Shown: positions 46,441 to 54,813, numbered from the stretch's first letter. The stretch is DNA of 64,000 nt from Streptomyces sp. NRRL S-244 (GCF_000717915.1 NZ_JOCX01000008.1:1-64000), one strand, 5' to 3'. The notes: generated by a model from the sequence alone, not told the origin. Numbers and translations are program-made.

Positions 46441-47175
46441 TCACATGACGGCCACGCCGAGGGTGACGACGTAGCGCTCCTCGACCGTCCCGTCGGGGAA
46501 CAGCGCGGCCAGCCGGGCCCGCTCCGCGTCGAGGAACTCCTGCGTGCCGGCCGGGCCGAGCATCAGGAAGGCGGAATGACTGGCGTGGTTGGCGAGGTGG
46601 ACGTCCAGCGGGATCCGGCGCGACCAGCGGACCTCGCGCGTGGCGAACGCCGGCCCGGGAGGCAGGGTCCGAAAGGTGAGCCCGTCGGCGTCGAACAGGG
46701 TCCGGATCCGCTCGTCCTGCTCGGCGATCCAGGGGACGGTGGGGTCCATGTCGTTCCACCAGAGCGCGAGCGCGCCGCCGGGCCGCAGCACGCGGCGGGC
46801 CTCGGGGACCGAGCGCGCGGGGTCGGTCCAGTGCCAGGCCTGGGCGTACGTGAGGAAGTCGAACCCGCCGGTGACGAGCGGCAGCCGGTCGCCGTCCCCG
46901 CGCACGAGCGGGATCCCGGGGTTCGCCCGCCGGAACTCGGCGGCCATGCCGTCGCCGGGTTCCACGGCGACCACGTCCGCCCCGCGGGCGCGCAGCAGCC
47001 CGGTGGCGATCCCGGTCCCGGCTCCCACGTCGGCCACCCTGGCCCCGCGCAGCCCCCGCCCGGCGAGCACCTCCAGGGCGTCGAACAGTTCCCCGGGATA
47101 CCCGGGCCGGTTCGCCGAGTACAGCGCGGCGGCGTCGTCGAAGGACCGGGCACGGATGCGGGGCGTGGAGGTCAT
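46441..47175 (-). CDS. Class I SAM-dependent methyltransferase
   Basis: 244 residues. Motif I VADVGAGTGIATGLL, then VVAVEPGDGM (acidic SAM ribose ligand), DFLTYAQAWHWTD and LRPGGALALWWND give a UbiE/Methyltransf_11-type enzyme. N-terminal FDDAAALYSANRPGYPGELFDAL is common in actinobacterial members. The substrate is unknown. The start is ATG at 47175. It converges with the fadE pair (31 bases apart), so it is probably not part of the steroid cluster. Confidence 0.85.
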   Translation of the reverse strand: MTSTPRIRARSFDDAAALYSANRPGYPGELFDALEVLAGRGLRGARVADVGAGTGIATGLLRARGADVVAVEPGDGMAAEFRRANPGIPLVRGDGDRLPLVTGGFDFLTYAQAWHWTDPARSVPEARRVLRPGGALALWWNDMDPTVPWIAEQDERIRTLFDADGLTFRTLPPGPAFATREVRWSRRIPLDVHLANHASHSAFLMLGPAGTQEFLDAERARLAALFPDGTVEERYVVTLGVAVM

Positions 47176-47237
47176 ACCGCCATTGTTTTCGATCACGGCT
47201 CCCCGGGCCAGGCCTCGGCGCCCTTCCGGCGCCCGGT

Positions 47238-47606
47238 TCAGCGGAACTCGCGGACGACCTCGATCCGGCCCACGATGTGCGCGTTGAACTCGTCCAGCTC
47301 CTCCGCCGGCACCCACAGCTCCAGGATCGTCTCCCCGCCCGCCTGCCGCACCGGATAGCGGGCCAGGAACTCGGTGTCGACCTCGAAGCGGGTCACGAAG
47401 CCCGCGCCGTCGTGCTTGACGTTCCAGTCGCGGGCGATGCGGATCGCGTAGTCCTCGTTCAGGACGGGGTAGAAGATCGGCTGCTCCGGCAGCCGCGGCG
47501 GCCAGGCCCGCCAGTCGAGCGCGCGGACGAGGTCGAGCTCCACCGGACCCGTCGGGCGCCAGAGCGTCGTCGTGGTCGTGGTCGTGTTCGTGTTCGTCGG
47601 GGACAT
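47238..47606 (-). CDS. Conserved small protein, function unknown
   Basis: 122 residues. After a Thr/Asn-rich start (NTNTTTTTTT) the body reads LWRPTGPVELDLVRALDWRAWPPRLPEQPIFYPVLNEDYAIRIARDWNVKHDG, with a C-terminal ILELWVPAEELDEFNAHIVG. I recall similar actinobacterial proteins carrying the name ADP-ribosylation/crystallin J1, though no ADP-ribosylhydrolase motif is visible. No signal or membrane segment. The start is ATG at 47606; a TAGGGT box lies 8 bases upstream and could give a leaderless mRNA. Confidence 0.8.
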   Translation of the reverse strand: MSPTNTNTTTTTTTLWRPTGPVELDLVRALDWRAWPPRLPEQPIFYPVLNEDYAIRIARDWNVKHDGAGFVTRFEVDTEFLARYPVRQAGGETILELWVPAEELDEFNAHIVGRIEVVREFR

Positions 47607-47655
47607 GAGGATCGACCCTAGAGGCGGGGGCGCCCGCCTGACCAGTGGGTTTGGG

Positions 47656-47994
47656 TCAGGCGGGGCGGCGGCGGGGGCGGTGGGAGCGGCGGCGGAGGGA
47701 GTAGCGGACCAGGATCAGCGTCTGGACGGCCAGCAGGATCGCGGCCCCGGCCGCGGCCGTCGGGAGGGCGTCGGGCGAGGCCCAGGCCCGGCCGCCCAGT
47801 TCGGCGACGCCCACCGCGGTCAGCGCGACCAGGAAGCGGGGTACGAACTCGGCCTCGGTGCCGTGCAGGACGCCCGAGCCGACGACGAAGACGGCCAGCA
47901 GCACCGGGATCCACGGGGCGTCCGGCTCGCGCAGCATCAGCGCGGCGCCGAACTCCACCACCAGGACAAGCACGTTGCGGAGCAACATCGACAT
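47656..47994 (-). CDS. Small membrane protein, unknown
   Basis: 112 residues from ATG 47994 (GTG 48000 possible). Three hydrophobic segments are visible: MLLRNVLVLVVEFGAALML, WIPVLLAVFVVGSGVL and AAAGAAILLAVQTLILV, with a Lys/Arg-rich C-terminus (RRRSHRPRRRPA). No family recognised. It is divergent from the SnoaL/NmrA pair across a 173-base gap containing two operator-like dyads. Confidence 0.6.
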   Translation of the reverse strand: MSMLLRNVLVLVVEFGAALMLREPDAPWIPVLLAVFVVGSGVLHGTEAEFVPRFLVALTAVGVAELGGRAWASPDALPTAAAGAAILLAVQTLILVRYSLRRRSHRPRRRPA

Positions 47995-48086
47995 GGGCAC
48001 ATCATGCCCGCCGAACCCCGGCGCCGAGCAGCGCGGCGGTGAACTCCACCGACCGGGCCCGCACTTCCTCCCGCACCCACCTCCGG

Positions 48087-48147
48087 TTGCAATGCGGACC
48101 GGCGGTCCGTATCTTCGACCGGGAGAAGCGGACCACTGGTCCGTATC
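48087..48147 (+). promoter_or_regulatory. Promoter with duplicated TetR-type operator
   Basis: TTGCAA (48087-48092), 17-base spacer, TATCTT (48110-48115). The spacer is filled by CGGACC-GGC-GGTCCG (48095-48109). A second copy, CGGACC-ACT-GGTCCG (48129-48143), lies just past the expected start site. The two 20-base blocks (48094-48113 and 48128-48147) agree at 17 positions and are 34 bases apart. Confidence 0.7.
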
Positions 48148-48167
48148 GCGCCGAACGGAGAACCTCC

Positions 48168-48629
48168 ATGCCCGCGAGCACCCCGCCCGCACCACCCGTA
48201 CCCTCCTCCCCCGCGGATCTCTACCGCCACAGCCTGCGCCTGCTCCTCGACAAGGACATCGCCTCCTGGGTCGGCCTGTGGTCCGAGCACGGCTCCATGG
48301 AGTTCCCGTTCGCTCCCCCCGGCTGGCCCGCCCGGCTGGAGGGGCGGGCGGCCATCGCCGACTACATGCGCGACTACCCTGACCACATCGACCTGCACGA
48401 CTTCCCCGACCTGTGGATCCACGAGACCACCGACCCGGCGGCGATCGTCGTCGAGATGCGCGGCGTGGGCCGCATCGTCGCGACCGGGACCCCCTTCGAC
48501 ATGACGTACATCGCCGTCGTGACCGTCCATGACGGGCGCTTCACCTCGTACCGCGACTACTGGAACCCGCTCGCCGTCCGCGAGCCGGGGCTGGACTTCC
48601 CGTCGGACGACACGAGGAGCGCCGCCTGA
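48168..48629 (+). CDS. SnoaL-like / NTF2-fold protein
   Basis: 153 residues with the nuclear-transport-factor-2-like alpha+beta cone: ADLYRHSLRLLLDKDIASWVGLWSEHGSMEFPFAPPGWPARLEGRAAIADYM, then FDMTYIAVVTVHDGRFTSYRDYWNPL. Such proteins are ketosteroid-isomerase-like enzymes or ligand-binding proteins; no substrate is indicated. The start is ATG at 48168 with GGAG upstream. Its TGA overlaps the ATG of the NmrA-like gene, making a two-gene operon under the dyad-containing promoter. Confidence 0.85.
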   Translation: MPASTPPAPPVPSSPADLYRHSLRLLLDKDIASWVGLWSEHGSMEFPFAPPGWPARLEGRAAIADYMRDYPDHIDLHDFPDLWIHETTDPAAIVVEMRGVGRIVATGTPFDMTYIAVVTVHDGRFTSYRDYWNPLAVREPGLDFPSDDTRSAA

Positions 48630-49561
48630 TGCCCGACACCGGAAACACCGGAACCACCGCCGCCACCCTGGTCCCCGCCGCCACCCTGGTCATCGGCGCC
48701 ACCGGAACCACCGGCAGCCGGACCGCCGCGCAGCTGATCGCCGCCGGCCGGCGCGTCAAGGCGGCTGGCCGCGCGGCCACCCCGCTCCCGGGTGCCGAGG
48801 CGGTCCGCTTCGACTGGTACGACCCCGCCACGTACGGCGATGCGCTCAGCGGAGCCGACGGCGTCTACCTCGTCCCGCCCATCGGCGACCCGGACCCGGC
48901 CGCGGTCATGCTGCCGTTCCTGGAACGGGCCCGCGCCGCCGGCGTACGCCGTGCCGTACTCCTCAGCTCCTCGGCCATCCCCGCGGGCGGCCCGGCGGTG
49001 GGGGCGGTGCACCGGGCCCTGCCCGGCCTGTTCGACGAGTGGGCGGTCCTGCGCCCCTCGTGGTTCATGCAGAACTTCACCGGCGCGCACGCCCACGCCG
49101 ACAGCATCCGCGCCGACGGAGCCATCCTGACCGCGGCCGGGACGGGCCGGGTGGGCTTCGTCGACGCCGAGGACATCGCCGCCGTCGCCGTGCGGGCCCT
49201 CACCGACGACCGCGCACCCAACACCGACCTGGTCCTCACCGGGCCGGAGGCGCTCAGCCACGACGACATCGCCGCGATCGTCACGGAGGTCACCGGCCGC
49301 CGGGTGGTCCACCACCACCTGACCTACGACGCCATGCGGGAACGGCTGGCCGCGGTCATCCCGGCGGAGTTCGCCGCGATGCTGACCGACATGGACCGCG
49401 CCATCGCCGAGGGAGCGGAGGACCGTACGACCGACACCGTCGAGCGCCTCACCGGCCGCCCGCCCCGCTGCTTCCGGGCGGTCGCCGAACGGGAGCTGCC
49501 CGTACGGGAGCCGGCCGTACGGGAGCCGGCCGCTCAGGCGGCGCCGGAGACCTCGCGGTAG
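48629..49561 (+). CDS. NmrA-like NAD(P)-binding protein
   Basis: 310 residues. Rossmann motif LVIGATGTTGSRTAAQL near residue 20, then GADGVYLVPPIGDPDP, AVLLSSSAIP, LRPSWFMQNFTG and VGFVDAEDIAAVAVRAL are the pattern of NmrA/atypical SDR proteins, which reduce small substrates or sense NAD(P) redox state. The C-terminus is a short repeated PVREPAVREPAAQ. It is translated by TGATG coupling with the SnoaL-like partner, a common pairing. Confidence 0.87.
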   Translation: MPDTGNTGTTAATLVPAATLVIGATGTTGSRTAAQLIAAGRRVKAAGRAATPLPGAEAVRFDWYDPATYGDALSGADGVYLVPPIGDPDPAAVMLPFLERARAAGVRRAVLLSSSAIPAGGPAVGAVHRALPGLFDEWAVLRPSWFMQNFTGAHAHADSIRADGAILTAAGTGRVGFVDAEDIAAVAVRALTDDRAPNTDLVLTGPEALSHDDIAAIVTEVTGRRVVHHHLTYDAMRERLAAVIPAEFAAMLTDMDRAIAEGAEDRTTDTVERLTGRPPRCFRAVAERELPVREPAVREPAAQAAPETSR

Positions 49562-49631
49562 GCGGCGGTCGCGAGGCGCGGCCCGCCGCCGCACGCCGTA
49601 CCGGTACGCCGCGACTCCCCCTGCTCCGTCC

Positions 49632-50618
49632 CTACTCCGTGGCCCGCAGCCAGGCCGCGGCGGCCGTCAGGGCCGCCCGCCCGGCCGGGAGCGGCAGGCC
49701 CAGGAATCCGTGGAAGACCCCCGGGTACAGGTGCACCGCGCAGTCCACCCCCGCCGCGCCCAGCCGGCGCGCGTACGCCAGGCCCTCGTCCCGCAGCAGA
49801 TCGCAGTCCGCCAGCACCAGCAGGGTGCGCGGCAGGGCCGACAGGTCGGGGGCGCGCAGCGGCGAGACGTGCGGGTGCGCGGGGTCGCCGCCGTACTGCT
49901 CCCAGTACCAGGCCATGTGGGCCGCGGTGTGGAAGTGGCCCTCGCCGTACGCCGCCGTGGACGCGGTCACCGCCGTAGTCGCCGCCGGAGTCGGAGTCGC
50001 CGCCGTAGTCGCCGCCGGAGTCACCGTCACGGCCGTCGCCGCGTCCAGCGGCGGGTACACCAGCAGCTGCCCCGCCACCAGCTCCGGCGCCCGCAGGGCG
50101 GTCACCGCTGCCAGGTTGCCCCCGCTGGAGTCCCCCGCCACCACCACCCGGCCCGGATCGCAGCCCAGCGCGACGGCCTGCCCCTTCGCCCACAGCAGTA
50201 CGGTCAGCGCGTCGTCCGGCGCCGCCGGCCAGGGGTGTTCGGGGGCCAGCCGGTAGTCGGCGGAGACCACCACCGCGCCCGACCCGGCGGCCAGCGCCCG
50301 GCACGTCGCGTCGTGCGTGCCGAGCCCGCACATCACCCAGCCCCCGCCGTGGAAGAACACCACTAGAAGCCGGCCCGCCCCGCCCGGCGCGGGATCGTAG
50401 ACCCGGACCGGGACGCCCGAGGCCTCGTCGTCCCGGACCGAGGCCACCTCCGGTCCCGCCGACCGGCCGTGGGATGCCGCCGCCCGCAGGGCCGCCACGT
50501 CCCCCGGCCCCGGGAACGCCGCCGCCATCGCGTCGCACAGTGCCCGGGCCGCGGGGGACAGCGAGCCGCTCACCACACCCTCACCCACCACGCCCGCACC
50601 GACCACGCCCCCGCTCAT
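49632..50618 (-). CDS. Alpha/beta hydrolase, HSL-type esterase
   Basis: 328 residues. Oxyanion motif VVFFHGGGWVMCGL, YRLAPEHPWPA, nucleophile elbow VVAGDSSGGNLAAV, Asp in LADCDLLRDEG and His in PGVFHGFLG, the complete triad of the hormone-sensitive-lipase family. A Thr/Ala/Pro-rich insert (TPAATTAATPTPAATTA) interrupts the cap region. The start ATG at 50618 overlaps the SDR stop (ATGA). It converges on the NmrA gene. The natural ester is unknown. Confidence 0.88.
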   Translation of the reverse strand: MSGGVVGAGVVGEGVVSGSLSPAARALCDAMAAAFPGPGDVAALRAAASHGRSAGPEVASVRDDEASGVPVRVYDPAPGGAGRLLVVFFHGGGWVMCGLGTHDATCRALAAGSGAVVVSADYRLAPEHPWPAAPDDALTVLLWAKGQAVALGCDPGRVVVAGDSSGGNLAAVTALRAPELVAGQLLVYPPLDAATAVTVTPAATTAATPTPAATTAVTASTAAYGEGHFHTAAHMAWYWEQYGGDPAHPHVSPLRAPDLSALPRTLLVLADCDLLRDEGLAYARRLGAAGVDCAVHLYPGVFHGFLGLPLPAGRAALTAAAAWLRATE

Positions 50619-51340
50619 CGCGCCGTCATCCCCCCGTCGACCGCGAACTCCGTGCCCGTGACGTACGAGGACGCGTCCGAGCAGAGGAAGAGCACCAGTT
50701 CCCCGACCTCCTCCGGCCGCCCCATCCGCCCCAGCGGCACGTGCGACCAGTCCTGCCCGGCGACCTCCGACACCATCGGCGTGTCGATCGCCCCCGGATG
50801 CACCGAGTTGACCCGGATCCGGTCCCCCGCCAGGTCGAGCGCCGCCGAGCGGGTCAGCCCGCGCAGCCCGAACTTGGTGGACCCGTACGCCGCGTGGCCG
50901 GGGATGCCGACCAGTCCGGCCGTGGAGGAGATGTTCACGATCGAGCCGCCCCCGGCCGCCCGCAGCACCGGCGCCACCGCCTGGATGCCGAGGAACGGCC
51001 CCAGCAGGTTCACCCGCAGCAGCGCCTCGAACTCCTCGGGCCGCTGCCGCTCCACGTGGGCCGTGCGCCACACCGCCGCGTTGTTGACCAGCGCCGATAT
51101 CGTGCCGAAGGCCCGTACGGCCTCCCGTACGACCGCCGCCCAGCCGTCCGCCTCGGCCACGTCGTGCCGTACGTACAGCCCCTGGTCCCCCAGCGAGGAC
51201 GCGACCTCCCGGCCCTCCTCCTCCCGTACGTCCGTGACGACCACCCGCGCGCCGGCCTGCGCGCACAACCGGGCGCCGGCCGCGCCCTGTCCGCGGCCGG
51301 CGCCCGTGATGACGACGACCTTCCCGTCCAGCGAAACCAT
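50615..51340 (-). CDS. Short-chain dehydrogenase
   Basis: 241 residues of the classical SDR family: TGAGRGQGAAGARL, VNNAAVWRT, NISSTAGLVG, catalytic YGSTKFGLRGL and IRVNSVHPGAIDTPM. It resembles 3-alpha/20-beta-hydroxysteroid-type SDRs, but the substrate cannot be fixed. The start is ATG at 51340 after GGGGGGTGGG. It is the first gene of an operon with the esterase and is divergent from the PadR regulator, which is the obvious candidate to control it. Confidence 0.88.
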   Translation of the reverse strand: MVSLDGKVVVITGAGRGQGAAGARLCAQAGARVVVTDVREEEGREVASSLGDQGLYVRHDVAEADGWAAVVREAVRAFGTISALVNNAAVWRTAHVERQRPEEFEALLRVNLLGPFLGIQAVAPVLRAAGGGSIVNISSTAGLVGIPGHAAYGSTKFGLRGLTRSAALDLAGDRIRVNSVHPGAIDTPMVSEVAGQDWSHVPLGRMGRPEEVGELVLFLCSDASSYVTGTEFAVDGGMTAR

Positions 51341-51350
51341 CGACCCACCC

Positions 51351-51387
51351 CCCAATAGACCCAATAGACCTAATAGAAATACTTCTA
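51351..51387. promoter_or_regulatory. Tandem 9-mer repeats and dyad, candidate PadR site
   Basis: Three head-to-tail 9-mers, CCCAATAGA (51351-51359), CCCAATAGA (51360-51368) and CCTAATAGA (51369-51377), run into the dyad TAGAA-ATAC-TTCTA (51374-51387). The AT content is striking against the surroundings. It lies between the divergent SDR and PadR genes. Confidence 0.55.
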
Positions 51388-51432
51388 GCAGTCATGCATG
51401 GCCGAAGGAAGGGACGGTGCGGACACCGGTCG

Positions 51433-51438
51433 TAGACT
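51433..51438 (+). promoter_or_regulatory. Candidate -10 for leaderless padR-like mRNA
   Basis: TAGACT ends 7 bases before the GTG at 51446. No ribosome-binding site and no clear -35 are visible. Confidence 0.35.
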
Positions 51439-51445
51439 GCGCTGC

Positions 51446-52021
51446 GTGGCAGACGAGAAGAACAAACGCCCGCTCCCGGCGACCAGCTGGGCGGTGCTCG
51501 GGCTGCTCTCCTTCGGGGAGGAACTCTCCGGCTACGACCTGAAGAAGTGGTCGGACCGGTCCCTGCGCTTCTTCTACTGGAGCCCGTCCTTCAGCCAGAT
51601 CTACAGCGAGCTCAAGCGCCTGGAGAAGGCCGGTTACGCCTCCTCCCGACTGGTCGCCCAGGAGACCGGCACCCGCGACAAGCGGGTGTACCGGATCACC
51701 GACGAGGGCATGGCCGCCGTACGGGAATGGGCCCGCGAGACCCCGGTCGACCCGCCCGTCCTCAAGCACGGGCCGATGCTGCGGCTGTGGCTGGGCCACC
51801 TGCTGGAACCCGACCAGATGCGTGAAGTCCTCGTCCGGCACCAGGAGTTCGCGGAAGAGATGCGCCTGCGGGCGGTGGCCGACGCGGAGGCCGCCCTGGA
51901 CGAGCCCGCCTGGGCCTACCCCACGCTCACCCTCAAGTGGGCGGAGCGCCACTACGCCTCCGAGGGCGCCCTCGCGGCCGCGATGCTCGACGACATCAGG
52001 GCCCTGGAGAGCGGCGGCTGA
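51446..52021 (+). CDS. PadR-family transcriptional regulator
   Basis: 191 residues from GTG 51446 (ATG at 51398 is an alternative). Winged helix: LPATSWAVLGLLSFGEELSGYDLKKWSDRSLRFFYWSPSFSQIYSELKRLEKAGYASSRL with the basic wing TGTRDKRVYRITDEG. A C-terminal helical dimerisation domain (LEPDQMREVLVRHQEFAEEMRLRAVADAEAALDE) is present, as in PadR subfamily 2. It is divergent from the SDR/esterase operon and probably represses it and itself through the 51351-51387 repeats. Confidence 0.88.
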   Translation: MADEKNKRPLPATSWAVLGLLSFGEELSGYDLKKWSDRSLRFFYWSPSFSQIYSELKRLEKAGYASSRLVAQETGTRDKRVYRITDEGMAAVREWARETPVDPPVLKHGPMLRLWLGHLLEPDQMREVLVRHQEFAEEMRLRAVADAEAALDEPAWAYPTLTLKWAERHYASEGALAAAMLDDIRALESGG

Positions 52022-52023
52022 CG

Positions 52024-52029
52024 TACCCT
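52024..52029 (+). promoter_or_regulatory. Candidate -10 for leaderless VWA-gene mRNA
   Basis: TACCCT, 6 bases before the ATG at 52036, with no ribosome-binding site. The box overlaps the end of the padR-like gene by none; it starts 3 bases after its stop. The -35 is not recognisable. Confidence 0.3.
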
Positions 52030-52035
52030 CGGGCC

Positions 52036-52764
52036 ATGACGGGCAGCGCGATCGACCTCCGCACGATGGAAGCGACCGCTCCCGCGCTCGTGAACCTCTA
52101 CAAGAGCGCCGGGATCTCGCTCCGCAAGCACGGCCTGGAGGGCGTGCGCGCCGCGGTGTACCTGGTCCTGGACCACTCGGGGTCGATGCGCCCGTACTAC
52201 CGGGACGGCACCGTGCAGGCCTTCGCCGACCGGGTGCTCGGCCTGTCGGCGCACCTCGACGACGACGGGCGCGTGCCGGCGGTGTTCTTCTCGACCGAGG
52301 TCGACGCGGTGGAGGAGATCCCGCTCGCCGGGCACCAGGGGCGGATCGCCGCGATCGCCGCCCGCCTGGGCCACATGGGCAAGACGGCGTACGACGCGGC
52401 GATGGAGGCGGTGATCGACCACTACCTGGATTCGGGGGCGGCCGATCCGGCGCTCGTCGTCTTCCAGACGGACGGCGGTCCGATGAACAAGGCGGCGGCG
52501 GAGCGCTACCTGTGCAAGGCGGCCCGGCTCCCGCTGTTCTGGCAGTTCGTCGGCTTCGGCCAGACGCGCAGCTCGCAGTTCGACTTCCTGCGGCGACTGG
52601 ACGAACTGCCCGTGCCGGACCGTCGGGTGGTGGACAACGCGGGCTATTTCCACGCGGGCCCGGACCCGCGGGAGGTCCCGGACCCGGTGCTGTTCGACCG
52701 CCTGGTCATGGAGTTCCCGTCCTGGCTGGCGTCGGCCCGCGCGGCCGGAATCGTGCGCGCCTGA
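52036..52764 (+). CDS. VWA-domain protein, TerF-like
   Basis: 242 residues forming essentially one von Willebrand A domain. The metal-ion site DxSxS is in YLVLDHSGSMRPYY; the Thr of the MIDAS is in GKTAYDAAM, and the last Asp in VFQTDGGPMN. The pattern (PALVNLYKSAGISLRKHGLEGVRAAVYLVLD) resembles TerF of tellurite-resistance ter clusters, but no terD/terZ genes are nearby. Intracellular, no signal peptide. The ligand is unknown. It begins 15 bases after the padR-like gene. Confidence 0.85.
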   Translation: MTGSAIDLRTMEATAPALVNLYKSAGISLRKHGLEGVRAAVYLVLDHSGSMRPYYRDGTVQAFADRVLGLSAHLDDDGRVPAVFFSTEVDAVEEIPLAGHQGRIAAIAARLGHMGKTAYDAAMEAVIDHYLDSGAADPALVVFQTDGGPMNKAAAERYLCKAARLPLFWQFVGFGQTRSSQFDFLRRLDELPVPDRRVVDNAGYFHAGPDPREVPDPVLFDRLVMEFPSWLASARAAGIVRA

Positions 52765-52800
52765 GCGGCGACTGTCGGTGCCACGCGCTTTGATGGACGT

Positions 52801-53313
52801 ATGACGACCACGAACAACTGGGCAGCGTTCGAGAAACAGGAACCGGAATTCGCCGCTACCGTCCTGGCCCGCTTCGCGCAGTATCCGCACCACGTCCTCG
52901 GCACGCTCCGCAAAGACGGCTCCCCGCGCCTGGCCGGACTGAACGTCGACATCCGCGGCGGCGAACTGTGGCTCGGGATGATGCCGGGCTCGATGAAGGC
53001 CAAGGACCTCCAGCGCGACCCCCGCTTCGCCCTGCACACCAACCCGGGCGAGGGCGAGACGATGCCGGACGGGGACGTACGGATCTCCGGGCGGGCGATC
53101 GAGCTGCTGGACCCGCCCGAGCTGCACCGCTACGCGGAGGAGACGGAGACCCCGCACCCCTTCCACCTGTTCCACGCGGACCTGACGGAGGTGGTCCACA
53201 TCGGCATCGACGGCGACGACCTGGTGGTCCGCACCTGGACCCCGTCCCACGGCCTGCGCACCATCCGCCGGGGCAACGACGACGAACCCCCACGCGAGGA
53301 CCCGGCTAGCTGA
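52801..53313 (+). CDS. Pyridoxamine 5'-phosphate oxidase-fold protein
   Basis: 170 residues, a split beta-barrel flavin-binding-type protein (FMN or F420). EFAATVLARFAQYPHHVLGTLRKDGSPRLAGLNVDIRGGELWLGMMPGSMKAKDLQRDPRFALHTN carries the usual strands and the R-D-P-R-hydrophobic block; DVRISGRAIEL follows. True PdxH residues are not evident, so it is a general reductase or heme/flavin binder rather than vitamin B6 synthesis. The start is ATG at 52801. Its last 8 bases overlap the end of the convergent DUF1906 gene. Confidence 0.85.
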   Translation: MTTTNNWAAFEKQEPEFAATVLARFAQYPHHVLGTLRKDGSPRLAGLNVDIRGGELWLGMMPGSMKAKDLQRDPRFALHTNPGEGETMPDGDVRISGRAIELLDPPELHRYAEETETPHPFHLFHADLTEVVHIGIDGDDLVVRTWTPSHGLRTIRRGNDDEPPREDPAS

Positions 53314-54616
53314 AGAGAGGCCGGCCCCGGGCGGGACCACCCGCCGCGGCGGGATCGATGTCGATCCAGCTGCTGTCGATGTTGAGCGTGACCCCGTCGT
53401 GGGTGTCGTCGTGGTCGCCGCGGTACTGGTGGGCGCGGCGGCGGCCGGCCCACTGGTGCGTACGGGCGGGCAGGCCCGTGTCCGCGTCGGAGACCGACGC
53501 CCTGCCGTTCCAGACGGCGACCCACAGCACGTCGGGCATGGCCTCCGGGGCCTGGTCGTGGTGGGCGCTGAGCGCCTTGGCCCCGGAGCTCGCCGCGACG
53601 TAGGCGCCGGCGCGGTACCCGAGCTCGTGGAGCCGGACCGTCCAGGCGGTGAGGTACGCGACGACCGGCGGGTCCCAGGTGGTGCGGTCGGTGTAGTTCT
53701 CCAGGTCGTTGTAGAGCACCGTGCCCTCCGTCAGGCCCAGGGACCGGGCCACCGTGACGGCGCCTTCGGCGGCCTCCATGCCCTCCTGGTTCGCCTGGGA
53801 GGGGTCGGCCGACAGGCCGGTGGCCGGGTCGTTCCAGGGCTGCGGGCCGACCCAGAGCGGCATGAGGTGCCAGCCCGCCTCGGCCTGCCGCCGGACCCAG
53901 CCGGCGGTGAGCCGCGGCTGGGCACAGGCCCGGGCCCGGCCGCCGATGTAGATGCCGACGGCGCCGAAGGGGGAGGCGGCCCGCCAGCCGTCCATGGCGC
54001 GCTGGGTCGGGGCGGTGCAGGCGTCGAAGCCGGCGCCGGTGAAGGGCGCCTGGGCCCGGACGGGCTTCGGGCCGGCGACGGCCGACGCGGGATCAGCGGG
54101 CGCGCCGGGTGCCCCGGGGGCCCCGGGAGCCCCGGGGGCGGCGGAGTCCGCGGTCCGGGCACCCGCCAGGAGGCCGCGTACGGCGTCGGGGGTGGTCCCG
54201 TACGCGAGGGTGGCCATCACCCCGGACCGGCGCAGCGCGTACCGCACCTCGTTGCTCTCACTCTGCGGCTCCGGAATCCCGCCGGGGACCTCGACGCGCA
54301 CGGTCGGGATGTCGGCCCGCTGCGGGGCACCGTCGAGCGGCTCCAGGTGCAGGGTGTCGGCGCGGCTGCGGACGGCCCGTCCGGTGCATTCGGTCTGGGT
54401 GCCGGCGTGCCCGAGGTACAGGGTGGGCAGGTCGAGGCGCAGGCAGGCACCGGGATTCCGGTCGAGGTCGACGACCCGCCAGTCCCCGGGGACGGTGAGG
54501 CGCAGCCCCCGGTACTCGACGGTCCGCCCGTCCTCGGCGGCGGTGGAGGGATGAACGGGAATCAGCAGGGCGGCGGCGCCGAGCAGGCCGCTCAGCAGGG
54601 TTCGGATGGGGGCCAT
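53306..54616 (-). CDS. Secreted DUF1906 (Rv2525c-like) glycoside-hydrolase-fold protein
   Basis: 436 residues. Signal IRTLLSGLLGAAALLIPVHPSTA. Residues ~30-160 form a separate unrecognised domain with two Cys (GACLRLDLP, TECTGRA). A collagen-like GAPGAPGAPGAP linker follows, then the DUF1906 TIM-barrel (~195-425): GAGFDACTAPTQRAMDGW, GIYIGGRARACAQPRLTAGWV, GWHLMPLWVGPQPWN, YNDLENY and AVWNGRASV. Acidic residues at strand ends (FDAC, NDLE) are candidates for catalysis. Rv2525c of M. tuberculosis is Tat-exported; here the signal is Sec-like. The start is ATG at 54616. Confidence 0.88.
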   Translation of the reverse strand: MAPIRTLLSGLLGAAALLIPVHPSTAAEDGRTVEYRGLRLTVPGDWRVVDLDRNPGACLRLDLPTLYLGHAGTQTECTGRAVRSRADTLHLEPLDGAPQRADIPTVRVEVPGGIPEPQSESNEVRYALRRSGVMATLAYGTTPDAVRGLLAGARTADSAAPGAPGAPGAPGAPADPASAVAGPKPVRAQAPFTGAGFDACTAPTQRAMDGWRAASPFGAVGIYIGGRARACAQPRLTAGWVRRQAEAGWHLMPLWVGPQPWNDPATGLSADPSQANQEGMEAAEGAVTVARSLGLTEGTVLYNDLENYTDRTTWDPPVVAYLTAWTVRLHELGYRAGAYVAASSGAKALSAHHDQAPEAMPDVLWVAVWNGRASVSDADTGLPARTHQWAGRRRAHQYRGDHDDTHDGVTLNIDSSWIDIDPAAAGGPARGRPLFS

Positions 54617-54813
54617 GATCCAGATGGGTACCAGACTCCGGCCCCGTGAACTGTGCGCGCCCCGAGCAGAGTTGGCCCGTCCGGCCCAGCCCGGCCCCGC
54701 CGTGCCGGTCGGCGCGGGTCACCTGCACGAGTGAAACGGACTCGGGCCCGTCAGGCCGTGCGTCAGGCGCGCGGTCGACCCGTGCGGCCAGAGCCCGCAG
54801 GAGACCGTGCGCG

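Noticed and set aside
46441..47175. Methyltransferase as a member of the steroid cluster
   Set aside because: It is on the opposite strand, convergent, with no operator copy and no known counterpart in the KstR2 regulon.
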